DNA of 64,000 bases from an uncultured Winogradskyella sp. (GCF_947498345.1 NZ_CANMJY010000013.1:45489-109488); one strand, 5' to 3'; shown: positions 1 through 10,288, counted from the first letter of the stretch. Translations and numbers: made by a program. Notes: generated from the letters alone by a model not told the origin.

Positions 1-584
1 TTCAAAATACTGGTACAGCAAGTGCTATAAACATTAATGTAGAGCATCAATTAGACGATAAACTAGACTGGCAGACGATGAGGTTGCAAAGTCTAAGTCA
101 TAATGGACGTGCTGAAATAATCAATGGGTCTATGATTAATTTTATATTTGATGATATACATTTACCCGATAGTACATCTAACGAGCCAGACTCTCATGGT
201 TATATTGCTTACAAGATAAAACCAAAAAGTAATGTGGTTATAGGAGATATTTTTAGTGGTGTAGCGGATATATATTTTGATTTTAACCCACCAATTATTA
301 CCAATACTGTTAATACTGAAATCATTGAAACATTAGATGTAAATGAGTTTGATAAAGAAGAAGTGAGAATATACCCTAATCCAGCAAAAAATAAATTAGA
401 GGTTTCCTCTAATCGAATTATTGATAGATTAACAATAACTGATATTAATGGTAGACAACTAAATTCAGTACAGCTTTCTGTTACTGACTATAATTTAGAC
501 GTTTCTAATTTATCAAAAGGCATTTACTTTTTAGAGATTCGGTCTGGTAAATTAAAGTCCACCAAAAAATTCATAAAAAATTGA
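1..584 (+). CDS. C-terminal part of a T9SS-secreted protein (partial)
   Basis: The reading frame is open from base 3 with no start, so this is the 3' end of a longer gene cut by the window edge. The last ~75 residues form a Por/type IX secretion sorting tail: a YPNPAKNKLEV motif, then DINGRQL and a lysine-rich end. Before it lies a segment ending FDFNPPIITN, typical of the DUF7619-like domain that precedes such tails in large adhesins. The product is therefore probably exported through the outer membrane and cut at the tail. What the missing N-terminal part does cannot be told. It is followed by a clear terminator. Confidence 0.82.
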   Translation, partial: QNTGTASAININVEHQLDDKLDWQTMRLQSLSHNGRAEIINGSMINFIFDDIHLPDSTSNEPDSHGYIAYKIKPKSNVVIGDIFSGVADIYFDFNPPIITNTVNTEIIETLDVNEFDKEEVRIYPNPAKNKLEVSSNRIIDRLTITDINGRQLNSVQLSVTDYNLDVSNLSKGIYFLEIRSGKLKSTKKFIKN

Positions 585-626
585 TTCACTATTAAAAAAT
601 AGTACAACCTTTTATTTTTAAAAAAG

Positions 627-659
627 AAAACCTTTCAAGATTATATTTTGAAAGGTTTT
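627..659 (+). terminator. Rho-independent terminator after the T9SS gene
   Basis: A perfect 12-bp stem (AAAACCTTTCAA with TTGAAAGGTTTT) and a 9-base loop, running into a T-rich stretch. It separates the secreted-protein gene from comM. Confidence 0.85.
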
Positions 660-702
660 TTATTATAAAGTATTTTCCTACATTTATTTCAAATATAATG
701 AT

Positions 703-2241
703 ATGCTTAAAAAAGTATTTGCTAGTGCCGTTTTTGGTGTAGAAGCTTCTACTATAACTGTTGAGGTTAATGTAGATAAAGGTATTGGATACCACTTAGT
801 AGGATTACCTGATAATGCGATTAAAGAAAGTAATTATCGTATTGCAGCAGCACTTCAAAACAATGCTTATAGAATTCCAGGAAAGAAGATTACAATTAAC
901 ATGGCGCCAGCTGATTTGCGTAAGGAAGGTTCAGCTTATGACCTAACTTTAGCTATAGGGATTCTCGCGGCTTCAGGACAAATTAAAGTAGAAAATATAG
1001 AAGACTATTTAATCATGGGAGAGCTTTCGTTAGACGGTTCACTTCAACCCATAAAAGGTGCATTGCCAATTGCTGTAAAAGCCAGAGAAGAAGGGTTCAA
1101 AGGTTTTATTCTACCAAGTCAGAATGCAAAAGAAGCTGCTATTGTAGATGATCTAAAAGTATATGGTGTAGATAATATTACTCAGGTTATTAACCATTTT
1201 GATAAAGGAGAAACTTTAGATCAAACCATTATAAATACCAGAGAAGAATTTTATAAAAATCTTGATTTTCCTGAATTTGATTTTGCAGATGTTAAAGGTC
1301 AGGAAAGTATAAAACGCTGTATGGAAATTGCAGCAGCAGGTGGGCATAATATTATTTTAATTGGCCCTCCAGGTTCTGGTAAAACTATGCTGGCTAAGCG
1401 CTTACCAAGTATATTACCTCCAATGACTTTGCATGAGGCTTTAGAAACCACAAAAATACATTCGGTGGTCGGTCGTGTAAAAGCCCATGCCGGACTTATG
1501 GCACAACGCCCTTTTCGTAGTCCGCACCATACCATAAGTAATGTAGCTCTGGTAGGAGGAGGCAGTTATCCTCAGCCAGGTGAAATCTCTTTATCGCATA
1601 ACGGAGTGTTGTTCTTAGATGAGTTACCCGAATTTAAGCGCGAAGTATTAGAGGTAATGCGGCAACCATTAGAAGACAGAGAAGTTACTATATCCAGAGC
1701 TAAATTTACAGTTACTTATCCAAGCTCATTTATGTTGGTGGCAAGTATGAACCCAAGTCCTGGTGGTTACTTTAACGATCCTGATGCACCAATTACATCA
1801 TCACCTGCAGAAATGCAACGTTATATGGGAAAGATATCAGGACCTTTGTTAGATAGAATTGATATTCATATCGAGGTTACACCTGTACCTTTTGAAAAAC
1901 TCTCAGACGATAGAAAGGGAGAATCTTCGGTAGAAATAAGAAAGCGCGTTACCAAAGCCAGACAAAAGCAAACCAAGCGCTTTAGGGCTTTAGAGAATGT
2001 ACACTATAATGCACAGATGAGTACAAAACAGATTCGTGAATATTGTAAACTAGATGATGTATCTATGCAATTGTTGAAGTCGGCTATGGAGCGTTTAAAT
2101 CTATCAGCTAGAGCTTATGATCGTATTTTAAAAGTATCTAGAACTATCGCTGACTTAGAAAATTCTGAACAGGTTTTAGGAAACCATATTAGCGAAGCTA
2201 TTCAATACCGAAGTTTAGATAGAGAAGGCTGGTTGGGATAA
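703..2241 (+). CDS. comM: YifB/ComM family Mg-chelatase-like AAA+ ATPase
   Basis: A 512-residue protein, the normal length for this family. An N-terminal ChlI-like fold (about residues 20-140) is followed by the AAA+ module with Walker A GPPGSGKT at 221-228 and Walker B LFLDE around 303-307, then the Mg-chelatase C-terminal helical region. ComM is a hexameric helicase that drives branch migration of single-stranded DNA during natural transformation in Gram-negative bacteria; in Bacteroidota the role is inferred only from homology. The gene stands alone after a terminator. The ATG at 703 is preceded by AT-rich sequence with no Shine-Dalgarno. Confidence 0.93.
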   Translation: MLKKVFASAVFGVEASTITVEVNVDKGIGYHLVGLPDNAIKESNYRIAAALQNNAYRIPGKKITINMAPADLRKEGSAYDLTLAIGILAASGQIKVENIEDYLIMGELSLDGSLQPIKGALPIAVKAREEGFKGFILPSQNAKEAAIVDDLKVYGVDNITQVINHFDKGETLDQTIINTREEFYKNLDFPEFDFADVKGQESIKRCMEIAAAGGHNIILIGPPGSGKTMLAKRLPSILPPMTLHEALETTKIHSVVGRVKAHAGLMAQRPFRSPHHTISNVALVGGGSYPQPGEISLSHNGVLFLDELPEFKREVLEVMRQPLEDREVTISRAKFTVTYPSSFMLVASMNPSPGGYFNDPDAPITSSPAEMQRYMGKISGPLLDRIDIHIEVTPVPFEKLSDDRKGESSVEIRKRVTKARQKQTKRFRALENVHYNAQMSTKQIREYCKLDDVSMQLLKSAMERLNLSARAYDRILKVSRTIADLENSEQVLGNHISEAIQYRSLDREGWLG

Positions 2242-2316
2242 GCTCATTTTTTTAAAAATCACTGCAACCTTTTTTGTTTTTTTCATCTTATTAATAAAAC
2301 CATAAAATTTGAATAG

Positions 2317-3594
2317 ATGAAATCAAAAATTTTACCCTTCGTATTAGTTATATTAACCTGCCTACAGCTTATAAATTGTAATAGCGATGACGATGCGTTA
2401 GAATTACAAGATGCTGTAGCAGTAACAGTTCCGGTGATAAAGTCTAAATCTGAAATTAGAAGTTCAATTACTGTAACAAGTGCTAAACCTACCAATTCTG
2501 ATGGTAAGATATATGTGTACGATAATCTTCTTTTTTACATAGCTCAAAATTCTGGAATACACATTTTCGATAATCAAGACCCTTATAACCCTCAAAATAT
2601 TGCCTTTATTCAACTAGAAGGTGTACATGATATTTCTGTAAAGAATAACATTCTTTATGCTGATAATTTTATGGATTTAGTAGTGTTTAATATCAGTAAT
2701 ATAGCAAATATTGAGCTTGTAAATGTTGAAGAAGATATGTTGTCGTATTATGCTTCCTTTCCTTCAGATGTTATGTATTTTCAGTCAGATATTATGCCAA
2801 TCAATGACGATGAATTTATCGCAACGTATACAACAGTGCAGATGGAAAGAGCAGAAGCAGACAATAACCCTAACATCTATAATTGGACTTCTATTGATGT
2901 TTTTGAAGTCTTTGATGGGGCTTTTGCTGTAAATAATGTAGGTACAGGTGGATCTTATGCTAAATTTCAAATTCTAGATAACGCCTTATATACAATAGAC
3001 AATTACAAATTGTATGCTTATAATATTACAAATTACAATTCCATTTCATTAACTTCAGAAGTTTGGATGGGAGGTTGGTTTAATGGTGTGTTAGAGACCA
3101 CATTTATTCTAAAGGAAGTTTTATTTGTTGGTGCAACAAATGGTATGCATATTGTTAATTTAGAAGATCGGTTTACTCCTCAATACATATCTTCATTCTC
3201 TCATGCTACAGGTTGTGATCCTGTTGTAGTAGAAGATGATACCGCATATATTACTGTAAGAGGCGGGAATTTTTGTGGAGCGATAGAAGATCAAATTAAT
3301 GTAATAGACGTGTCTGACATTAGTTTACCTGTGGAGCATTCTACATACTTTATATCCAGCCCTTACGGTTTGGGAATTAAAGATAAAGTCCTATATGTGT
3401 GCAATGATGAAGGTGTTAATGTGTTTGATGCAGAAAATCCTAATGACATCATATTAGAAAACACATATAATGTGGTCTCAAAAGATATTATCCCATTATC
3501 ATCGCATTTAATTGCTGTGGGAGAAAATGTAATTTACCAATATAATTACGCTAATGATTTTGAATTAGAGTTAATGAGTACAATTCAATTTTAG
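2317..3594 (+). CDS. LVIVD-repeat lipoprotein
   Basis: A lipoprotein signal with lipobox LINC (Cys21) is followed by an acidic stretch (NSDDD) that is common in surface-directed Bacteroidota lipoproteins. The rest of the 425 residues consists of repeats of a beta-propeller type resembling the LVIVD family (for example LFYIAQNSGIHIFD and LYADNFMDLVVFNISN). Such proteins are predicted cell-surface or outer-membrane-attached propellers with unknown ligands. It lies just upstream of an ECF sigma factor but is separated by ~80 bases, so co-regulation is uncertain. Confidence 0.75.
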   Translation: MKSKILPFVLVILTCLQLINCNSDDDALELQDAVAVTVPVIKSKSEIRSSITVTSAKPTNSDGKIYVYDNLLFYIAQNSGIHIFDNQDPYNPQNIAFIQLEGVHDISVKNNILYADNFMDLVVFNISNIANIELVNVEEDMLSYYASFPSDVMYFQSDIMPINDDEFIATYTTVQMERAEADNNPNIYNWTSIDVFEVFDGAFAVNNVGTGGSYAKFQILDNALYTIDNYKLYAYNITNYNSISLTSEVWMGGWFNGVLETTFILKEVLFVGATNGMHIVNLEDRFTPQYISSFSHATGCDPVVVEDDTAYITVRGGNFCGAIEDQINVIDVSDISLPVEHSTYFISSPYGLGIKDKVLYVCNDEGVNVFDAENPNDIILENTYNVVSKDIIPLSSHLIAVGENVIYQYNYANDFELELMSTIQF

Positions 3595-3677
3595 GATAAT
3601 GCACTTTATCTCATTTTGGCAAACATAACCTAGTTATATGATTATTTAGTAATTTAAACATACAGATCTGTATAAGT

Positions 3678-4232
3678 TTGGATAAACAGCTACGAGCACT
3701 CATACAAAAATGTGTAAAGAAGGATAGGGAAGGGCAACGTGAATTATATGCGTTGCTTTCTCCTGTACTATATGGTATTTGTCTCAAGTATATGAAAAAT
3801 AAAACCGAGGCTGATGATGTATTTCAAGATGCTTTTATCACACTGTTTCAAAAAATCAATCAATATAAATATAAGGGGAGTTTTGAAGGATGGGTAAAGC
3901 GCATTTTTGTGAACGAAGCTTTAGTGGTTTTACGAAACAAACAGCGCCGTCTGCACATAGCAATTGAAGAGTTTGACATAATCGATAGTATTGAGGAGAA
4001 TAGCGAGGAGCATAGTTTAGTTATACCGCAAGATAAACTGTTAAAGCATATACAACAATTACCAGATAATTATCGGATGGTTTTTAATCTATATGTTTTT
4101 GAAGGTTATGACCACAAAACAATTGCGAGCAAACTTAATGTGGCTGTTGGAACGTCAAAGTCTTTATTAAGTAGAGCTAAAGGTGTATTAAGATCAAGAA
4201 TTAATGAAGAATTAAACAAAAAAGTGTCATGA
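3678..4232 (+). CDS. ECF-type RNA polymerase sigma-70 factor
   Basis: Region 2 is seen around residues 35-85 (ADDVFQDAFITLF, then SFEGWVKRI) and region 4 as an HTH near the C-terminus (GYDHKTIASKLNVAVGTSKS). The length of 184 is typical of ECF sigmas. The start is a TTG at 3678; the next in-frame ATG would remove part of region 2, and no ATG lies upstream before a stop. The stop overlaps the ATG of the next gene (ATGA), so the two are translationally coupled. The partner is expected to contain or replace an anti-sigma. Confidence 0.9.
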   Translation: MDKQLRALIQKCVKKDREGQRELYALLSPVLYGICLKYMKNKTEADDVFQDAFITLFQKINQYKYKGSFEGWVKRIFVNEALVVLRNKQRRLHIAIEEFDIIDSIEENSEEHSLVIPQDKLLKHIQQLPDNYRMVFNLYVFEGYDHKTIASKLNVAVGTSKSLLSRAKGVLRSRINEELNKKVS

Positions 4233-5626
4233 ATAAGGACAGAATTGAAGATATATATAGCGAGTTAGAGGGTTATGCGAAAGCGCCACCTACTGAATTG
4301 TGGGAGAATATAGAGTCACAACTTATCTCAAAAAAGAAAAAACGAAGAGGGTTCCTATTCTTTTTAACCTCAGTTGCAGCTGTTTTATTAGTTTTCTTTG
4401 GCTATATCATAGGCAGTTCATTAGAGTCAAATGATGAACCCCAATATGAAATTTCCGATAAAGAAAGTCGTATAGATAACGACACAATTGTTAAGCCAGA
4501 GATGAAAATCACCAATACAGATAGTGATGTTAATATTGTCGAAGATACCTTAAGTAATTTGTATGATAATGCAACAAGATCATTACAAAAAGTGGTAAGT
4601 AAAAATAAGTTATCGGATGAAAACGAAATTTTAAAGAAAAATGATAAAAATAACTCTATAACTCAAAATACACTCCAAAGAAAAGAAGAAAAAAACCTAA
4701 ATAATAGTTATAAACTAACTTTTAATAAAGAAAATAGCAGTCTAATCAATAAAGAAAATATAAAAGTATTACAGCTAAAAAATAAAGGTATAATTAGTTT
4801 TAAAAACGAAAAAGCAACAGCAATTATTAATGAAATAAACCAGTTTAAAAATACTCCGATATTTGACTTAACCGAGGAACTTTTAGCCTTAGAAGAAGAC
4901 TCTAGCGATAGTTTACTTCTGGAGACTAATAATACTAAATGGTCTGTTGAGGTTTTGGGTGGTTTATCTAATACAGTTTCCGAATCGTCTATCCAGGACG
5001 CATCTTTCAATACTACAGCTCAGAATGACTTTGTGTATACTTTAAAAATCGGCTATGCGATTTCAGATAGACTCACTATAAAGTCTGGTATAGGTAAGAA
5101 TATATTGGGTCAAAAAATAAACGATGTTTCGTACATAAATTTAAATACAACAGAATTGGATAATATTCCTCAGAGTATTATAAATAGTCAAAACATTATA
5201 AATAATCAGAGTATATTGTTTTTGGGATCTCAAGAATTTTTTAATGATGCTTCAGCCTCTCAATTAGATATTAATAAGGGAGCATTACAACAACAACTCG
5301 ATTATATTCAATTACCATTAGAGGTTTCATATAGCCTGTTAAATGAGTTAAAATATAATATATCTCTTGGTCTGGGAGGGAATGTTAACTTTTTAACTAA
5401 TAACATAGCTTATCTAAATGATCAACAAATAGGGGAGAGTTTAGAGGTTAGCAAGACGGTTTTTGGTGCAACCATAAATTCCAATATTTCATATAAGTTA
5501 ACTAAAGCTATTAATCTTTTTCTAGAACCTAGTTATAATTATTTTCAAAAACCAATAGATAATAACAATCAAAATTTTACAAACACGCAATTTAGAGCCT
5601 TATTTGGATTACGTTATAGTTTTTAA
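4229..5626 (+). CDS. Single-span envelope protein with outer-membrane beta-barrel-like C-terminus, coupled to the sigma factor
   Basis: 465 residues. A short cytoplasmic N-terminus (about 37 residues with a KKKKRR stop-transfer signal) precedes one membrane helix (about 38-62), then a long Asn/Lys-rich linker. The last ~230 residues have the alternating pattern of PorT-like/outer membrane beta-barrel domains and end in a Tyr-Ser-Phe C-terminus (RYSF). In flavobacteria a gene of this shape often follows an ECF sigma. Its N-terminus may sequester the sigma factor, but no recognisable anti-sigma motif is seen, so that is inference. Confidence 0.7.
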   Translation: MNKDRIEDIYSELEGYAKAPPTELWENIESQLISKKKKRRGFLFFLTSVAAVLLVFFGYIIGSSLESNDEPQYEISDKESRIDNDTIVKPEMKITNTDSDVNIVEDTLSNLYDNATRSLQKVVSKNKLSDENEILKKNDKNNSITQNTLQRKEEKNLNNSYKLTFNKENSSLINKENIKVLQLKNKGIISFKNEKATAIINEINQFKNTPIFDLTEELLALEEDSSDSLLLETNNTKWSVEVLGGLSNTVSESSIQDASFNTTAQNDFVYTLKIGYAISDRLTIKSGIGKNILGQKINDVSYINLNTTELDNIPQSIINSQNIINNQSILFLGSQEFFNDASASQLDINKGALQQQLDYIQLPLEVSYSLLNELKYNISLGLGGNVNFLTNNIAYLNDQQIGESLEVSKTVFGATINSNISYKLTKAINLFLEPSYNYFQKPIDNNNQNFTNTQFRALFGLRYSF

Positions 5627-5643
5627 ATAGCATTGGTTGGTAG

Positions 5644-7815
5644 TTAGTCGTCCTTTAAGAAATAATTCTTTGTGTTTTCGTTGCCATTGTTGTGTCTCCA
5701 TTCAAAAACCAATTCTTTACCCACAATATAGCTGTAGCTTTTTGAAGCCATTTTGCCAGATGGGTCTTTTTCAAATGCCATGATAGTACCTAAACGGGTT
5801 AAATCCATATAACGATTTTCAGAAATAGGTAATAACTCTACCTTAGCTAACTCCGTTTTATTGTCCTTACGTTTGTAAAAAAATCTGCCATCTTCTACCC
5901 AAAATTTTCGTGGGCCATAATCACCAGAAAAGCCTTTGTTTTGTTGTTGTATAGATTCTTTTGATGAAAGCTCTAAATAAGTTAAATGTGCTAAGGTATT
6001 TGATAAATAGGCATGTTTAGGGTTGTCTTCGAGGGCGGTTTCATATAGCGTTTTTGCCACTTCAAAATCACCATTGTCAAAAGCTTCATGAGCCTTAAGT
6101 ATAGCTTCATCTTCTTTCCAATACCAATAAGAATTAATACTATTGTTATAATTAAATTCCTGAAAGTGAATTCCAATTGGCTTATTAGAATTATCCAGTA
6201 CTAAATTGTGTCTATAGGTTTCATTGTTTATAAATCCAGAAACAACACAATTCTGTCCACCAGGCAGTAAGGCATGCATTCTTTGATTTTTTATGTATTG
6301 TAAGAGCCTGTTATTTTCAATCCAATAGGTATGGACTTGTTCATTAAAACTCGAACGATAAGTGCCTTCAAATTTCTTGAACTTTGAAATATCATAACCG
6401 TTATCTTTTAAATATTGAGCAGCAGAATCATAAATTTGCGCTCTTTTTTTATGTTCAGGATAGAGTGTCTGTATATCTTTTAAAAGTGTTTTAGCTTCTT
6501 TTATATTCCCTTTAAATAGTAAGGGCTGTATTCTAAATATCTTCAGGTTTGGGCTTATAATTTCATACTTTTTAATTTCATCAATCAGCATGTCATCATT
6601 ACCATTAACCATTGCGGCTATAGCTAAGTTGGTGCCTGTTTCTGGGTTTTGATCCATATCAAATAATCGCTCAGAAGATTTGAGAAACTTGTCTGTTTGT
6701 TTTGTCTCACCGTAAATGCTAAATAAAACCTGATTATAAAAAGCGTTATGAGGATCAACTTCAAGTTGTAGCTTAACTTGCTCAGCAGCATCTTCAAAAT
6801 TTTCATAGGCCAAATTACGCTGTATATGCACTTCTAATTGCTTTTGTAAAGGCAGTTTGTTTCTGTTTTCAAATGCTTTGTCTGTTAAGTCTTGCACTTC
6901 TAATTTCCCTCTGCTGTAGCGCAATGATTGTTTTGCGTAGTTTAAATAAGCCAAAGCAAACTTATCGTCTATAGCAATAGCTCTACTATAATTTCCATTA
7001 ATATATTCTTTTATGGCGTCCAGTGAATTACTCATAAATTCATTAATAGGGTAATCTAAGTAGCGTAGTTGTTTTGTTTCTACAAACCCGGAATTTTCAG
7101 TAATAAACATCGTGATCTCGTCGATTAGAGGTAATAGATCTTCACCTGAGAATGTCTTTTCTTTGAGTACCTTTCCATTGGTCGCTTTTCGTTTATAAGT
7201 AGTAATAGTGTAGTTATTGTTTTCTGTTTTATAACTACCATCTATGTAAAAGTCATTAAAAAGGGAGGACTCTTTGAGTTTAGTAGAGGTATTTGTGTAG
7301 AATGAAAAATCTGGACTTAGGCTTTTATTTTGAAGTAAATCTTCTTCTAACAACCTTCCGATACCATAGCGTAACCAGTTTAGTGATTTGTCTTCATTTA
7401 AATTTTTAAAACCATAAATAGGTATGCCAATTCTAAATTCTTCTTTAGTAATTGTTTCGCTTTGTGCTAACCCTTGTTCATCAGTATATTTAATCTCTTT
7501 AGTGGTTGCTCCGAGGTCAGTATTGCCAAAACCAAAATATAATGCAATAATGAGAAGAATAACATTAAGTGGTATAAATATCTTTTCTCTAAGTTTTATG
7601 ATGCGTTTGGTTAATCGTTCTTGGTGATAAAAGTAAACCATTAACGATGGTGTTATACCTATAAAGAACCATAATAAAATATCTACCCAATGTGGTGAAA
7701 TGTTGTAACGGTTTAAAACCCAGTCCACAAATTGTAAAAACGTCCATGCAGCAACTAGGTAGGCAGCTAAAAACTTTAAAGTCTTAATCCATTTCTTTTT
7801 AGTTTCAGTTGGCAT
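5644..7815 (-). CDS. Membrane-anchored TPR-like protein of unknown function
   Basis: 723 residues. Three hydrophobic helices in the first ~110 residues (around 12-32, 40-60 and 80-98) anchor the protein, followed by a soluble part with helical repeats of TPR type (about 270-480 and again near 590-620: AHEAFDNGDFEVAKTLYETA). The C-terminal region is beta-rich. The middle section mentions no catalytic motif. It converges with the sigma/envelope pair, 17 bases apart. I do not recognise a named family beyond TPR. Confidence 0.7.
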   Translation of the reverse strand: MPTETKKKWIKTLKFLAAYLVAAWTFLQFVDWVLNRYNISPHWVDILLWFFIGITPSLMVYFYHQERLTKRIIKLREKIFIPLNVILLIIALYFGFGNTDLGATTKEIKYTDEQGLAQSETITKEEFRIGIPIYGFKNLNEDKSLNWLRYGIGRLLEEDLLQNKSLSPDFSFYTNTSTKLKESSLFNDFYIDGSYKTENNNYTITTYKRKATNGKVLKEKTFSGEDLLPLIDEITMFITENSGFVETKQLRYLDYPINEFMSNSLDAIKEYINGNYSRAIAIDDKFALAYLNYAKQSLRYSRGKLEVQDLTDKAFENRNKLPLQKQLEVHIQRNLAYENFEDAAEQVKLQLEVDPHNAFYNQVLFSIYGETKQTDKFLKSSERLFDMDQNPETGTNLAIAAMVNGNDDMLIDEIKKYEIISPNLKIFRIQPLLFKGNIKEAKTLLKDIQTLYPEHKKRAQIYDSAAQYLKDNGYDISKFKKFEGTYRSSFNEQVHTYWIENNRLLQYIKNQRMHALLPGGQNCVVSGFINNETYRHNLVLDNSNKPIGIHFQEFNYNNSINSYWYWKEDEAILKAHEAFDNGDFEVAKTLYETALEDNPKHAYLSNTLAHLTYLELSSKESIQQQNKGFSGDYGPRKFWVEDGRFFYKRKDNKTELAKVELLPISENRYMDLTRLGTIMAFEKDPSGKMASKSYSYIVGKELVFEWRHNNGNENTKNYFLKDD

Positions 7816-7955
7816 TTTAATAATTTAATAGCTAAAAATAATTGATAATTATAGTTTAAAGATAATTAGTATTCTGAGTATTTCAAGTGTATCTGTTTAA
7901 AAGTTATATAAAACTACATTTTAACGTATTTTTACTAGACTAATAATTAACTCTT

Positions 7956-9065
7956 ATGAAACACTACTATGTTTTTTTAATCTTGCTTATATTGTTTAGC
8001 TGTCAGGATTCTGAAAAAAACAATGAGCAAGTTAATACTACAGATGTTAAGCAAGCTAAAATTCCGAAATTAAACTTAGAACAAGCTAATCGTTTAGTAG
8101 AATTACCATTAAATTGTGTAGGTGTTGAGTATCCTAATAAACTTGGACAAACTTTGGGAGGTGACGATGATTTAAAATCACCAAAAGTGCTTCATCCATC
8201 ATTTTATGGTTGTTTCGATTGGCATTCTGCAGTACATGGGCATTGGAGTTTAGTGAGTCTTATGCGTCAGTTTCCTGATTTAGAAAAACGAGTAGAAATT
8301 AATCAATGGCTGTTAGAAAGTATTTCTAAAGTCAATATTGAAAAAGAGATTGAATATTTTAATGGAGAGTATAATAAATCCTATGAACGTACTTATGGTT
8401 GGGCTTGGTTATTGAAACTTGCTGAAGAGTTGCATAAATGGAATGATGCTACAGGAAAAAAAGTAGAAATCAACTTACAACCATTAACAAATTTAATAGT
8501 TCAACGTTATTTAGAATTTTTACCAAAACTTAATTATCCAATACGAGTAGGAGAGCACCCTAATACGGCATTTGGGTTAAGTTTTGCTTACGATTATGCC
8601 GTGACATTGAATCATACAGAATTGCAATCTTTGATTGAGCAACGTGCTAGAGATTTTTACATAAATGATGAAGCTTGCCCACTAGGATGGGAGCCTAGTG
8701 GTTTTGATTTTTTATCTCCTTGTTTAGAAGAGGCTAGTTTGATGAAGCGTGTATTGTCTAAAACCGAATTTAGAGCTTGGGTAGATAAATTTTTGCCCCA
8801 ACTAAAGAATAAAACATTTAATATAGAAACAGGAAGAGTGTCAGATAGAACAGATGGAAAATTGGTGCATCTTGATGGTGTAAACTTTTCTAGGGCTTGG
8901 AGTTTAAACTATATCGCTAAAGGTTTACCAGAATATGATCATCTTAAAAACATAGCTAACCAGCATATTAATTATTCCTTACCAAGTATTGTTGGAGATA
9001 GTTACGAAGGAGGCCATTGGCTAGGTAGTTTTGCAATTTATGCCTTAAATTCAATGGGTAAATAA
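7956..9065 (+). CDS. DUF2891 family lipoprotein
   Basis: A lipobox LFSC (Cys16) is followed by a domain of the DUF2891 family, with motifs HPSFYGCFDWHSAVHGHW and GWEPSGFDFLSPCLEEA. The length of 369 fits the family plus a signal. Its fold is thought to be an alpha/alpha toroid like some glycoside hydrolases, but no activity is known. The stop codon overlaps the start of the NRAMP-like gene by one base (TAATG), placing it at the head of the pxp operon; a link to 5-oxoproline or peptide turnover is inference from this coupling. Confidence 0.85.
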   Translation: MKHYYVFLILLILFSCQDSEKNNEQVNTTDVKQAKIPKLNLEQANRLVELPLNCVGVEYPNKLGQTLGGDDDLKSPKVLHPSFYGCFDWHSAVHGHWSLVSLMRQFPDLEKRVEINQWLLESISKVNIEKEIEYFNGEYNKSYERTYGWAWLLKLAEELHKWNDATGKKVEINLQPLTNLIVQRYLEFLPKLNYPIRVGEHPNTAFGLSFAYDYAVTLNHTELQSLIEQRARDFYINDEACPLGWEPSGFDFLSPCLEEASLMKRVLSKTEFRAWVDKFLPQLKNKTFNIETGRVSDRTDGKLVHLDGVNFSRAWSLNYIAKGLPEYDHLKNIANQHINYSLPSIVGDSYEGGHWLGSFAIYALNSMGK

Positions 9066-10288
9066 TGAAAAGCTTTTTTAAAAACATAGGTCCAGGACCT
9101 CTGGTAGCAGCAGCCTTTATTGGTCCAGGCACTGTAACGGTCTGTACATTAGCAGGTGTTAATTTTGGATATGCCTTGCTCTGGGCAATGTTATTGTCTG
9201 TTGTGGCGACCATAGTTTTACAAGAAATGGCTGCGCGTTTAGGGGTTGTTGCTCAAAAAGGATTGGCAGAGGTCATAAGAGAAGAGATAGGTAATCCTAT
9301 CTTAAAACGGTTTGCTATGTTTTTAATTATCAGTGCTATTGTTGTTGGTAATGCCGCTTACGAAGCAGGTAATATTAGCGGAGGAGCTATAGGAATGGAA
9401 ACCATTTTTGGTAATTCATCTTTTAATATTGGTGGCTTTAACCTGAAAATGATGCCTTTAATTATTGGCACTGTGGCTTTTATTTTTCTTTATATAGGGA
9501 ATTACAAAGTATTAGAGCGCTTTTTAGTAAGCTTGGTTATTTTAATGAGTTTCGCTTTTTTAGTAACAGCAATTATCACAAAACCAAACCTTTTAGGGAT
9601 AGCTAAAGGTCTCTTTATCCCTCAATTTCCAGAGAAGGGTATTTTAACTATCATTGGTCTTATAGGTACTACTGTTGTGCCTTATAATCTTTTTTTGCAT
9701 GCGTCACTAGCTAAGACTAAATGGAAAAGTAAAGAAGATCTAGGTTTTGCAAGAAAGGATACTATTATTGCTGTAATTTTAGGTGGTGTAGTTTCCATGT
9801 GTATTATTATTTCGGCCTCTGCAGTTCCATTTCAAGATATTTCTAACGCTTCAGATTTGGCAAAAGGACTAGAACCTTTGTTTGGAGTTAACGCTAAGTA
9901 TTTTTTGTCTATTGGTTTATTTGCAGCAGGTGTCACTAGTGCAATAACTGCACCATTGGCAGCTGCTTTTGTGGCAAGTGGATGCTTAGGGTGGGATTCT
10001 AATCTAAAATCTTCACGCTTCAGAGTGGTTTGGATGTTTATTCTTGGTTTAGGTGTTTTATCCTCTACAATTGGCTTAAAATCTATTGAAATTATAAAGT
10101 TTGCTCAAGTAGCTAATGGTTTATTATTACCAATTATTGCATACTTTTTACTTTGGGTAATGAATAAATCATCGGTATTAGGAGACTATAAAAATTCTAT
10201 GATTCAGAATATTATAGGAGTAATAATTGTACTAATTACTATCTTCCTTGGAGGTAAAGGGGTGTTAAGTGTTTTTAATCTCATTTAA
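9065..10288 (+). CDS. NRAMP-family transporter lacking the metal-binding residues
   Basis: 407 residues with about 11 membrane helices and clear NRAMP family similarity (GYALLWAMLLSVVATIVLQEMAARLG). Canonical NRAMP metal transporters carry DPGN in helix 1 and MPH in helix 6. Here the same places read GPGT (20-23) and VPY (205-207), so all three metal ligands are missing. B. subtilis has an NRAMP-like gene (ycsG) in its ycsF-kip region, so this subgroup travels with 5-oxoprolinase genes. A role in uptake of 5-oxoproline or another organic substrate is more likely than manganese transport. It overlaps both neighbours by one base. Confidence 0.88.
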   Translation: MKSFFKNIGPGPLVAAAFIGPGTVTVCTLAGVNFGYALLWAMLLSVVATIVLQEMAARLGVVAQKGLAEVIREEIGNPILKRFAMFLIISAIVVGNAAYEAGNISGGAIGMETIFGNSSFNIGGFNLKMMPLIIGTVAFIFLYIGNYKVLERFLVSLVILMSFAFLVTAIITKPNLLGIAKGLFIPQFPEKGILTIIGLIGTTVVPYNLFLHASLAKTKWKSKEDLGFARKDTIIAVILGGVVSMCIIISASAVPFQDISNASDLAKGLEPLFGVNAKYFLSIGLFAAGVTSAITAPLAAAFVASGCLGWDSNLKSSRFRVVWMFILGLGVLSSTIGLKSIEIIKFAQVANGLLLPIIAYFLLWVMNKSSVLGDYKNSMIQNIIGVIIVLITIFLGGKGVLSVFNLI

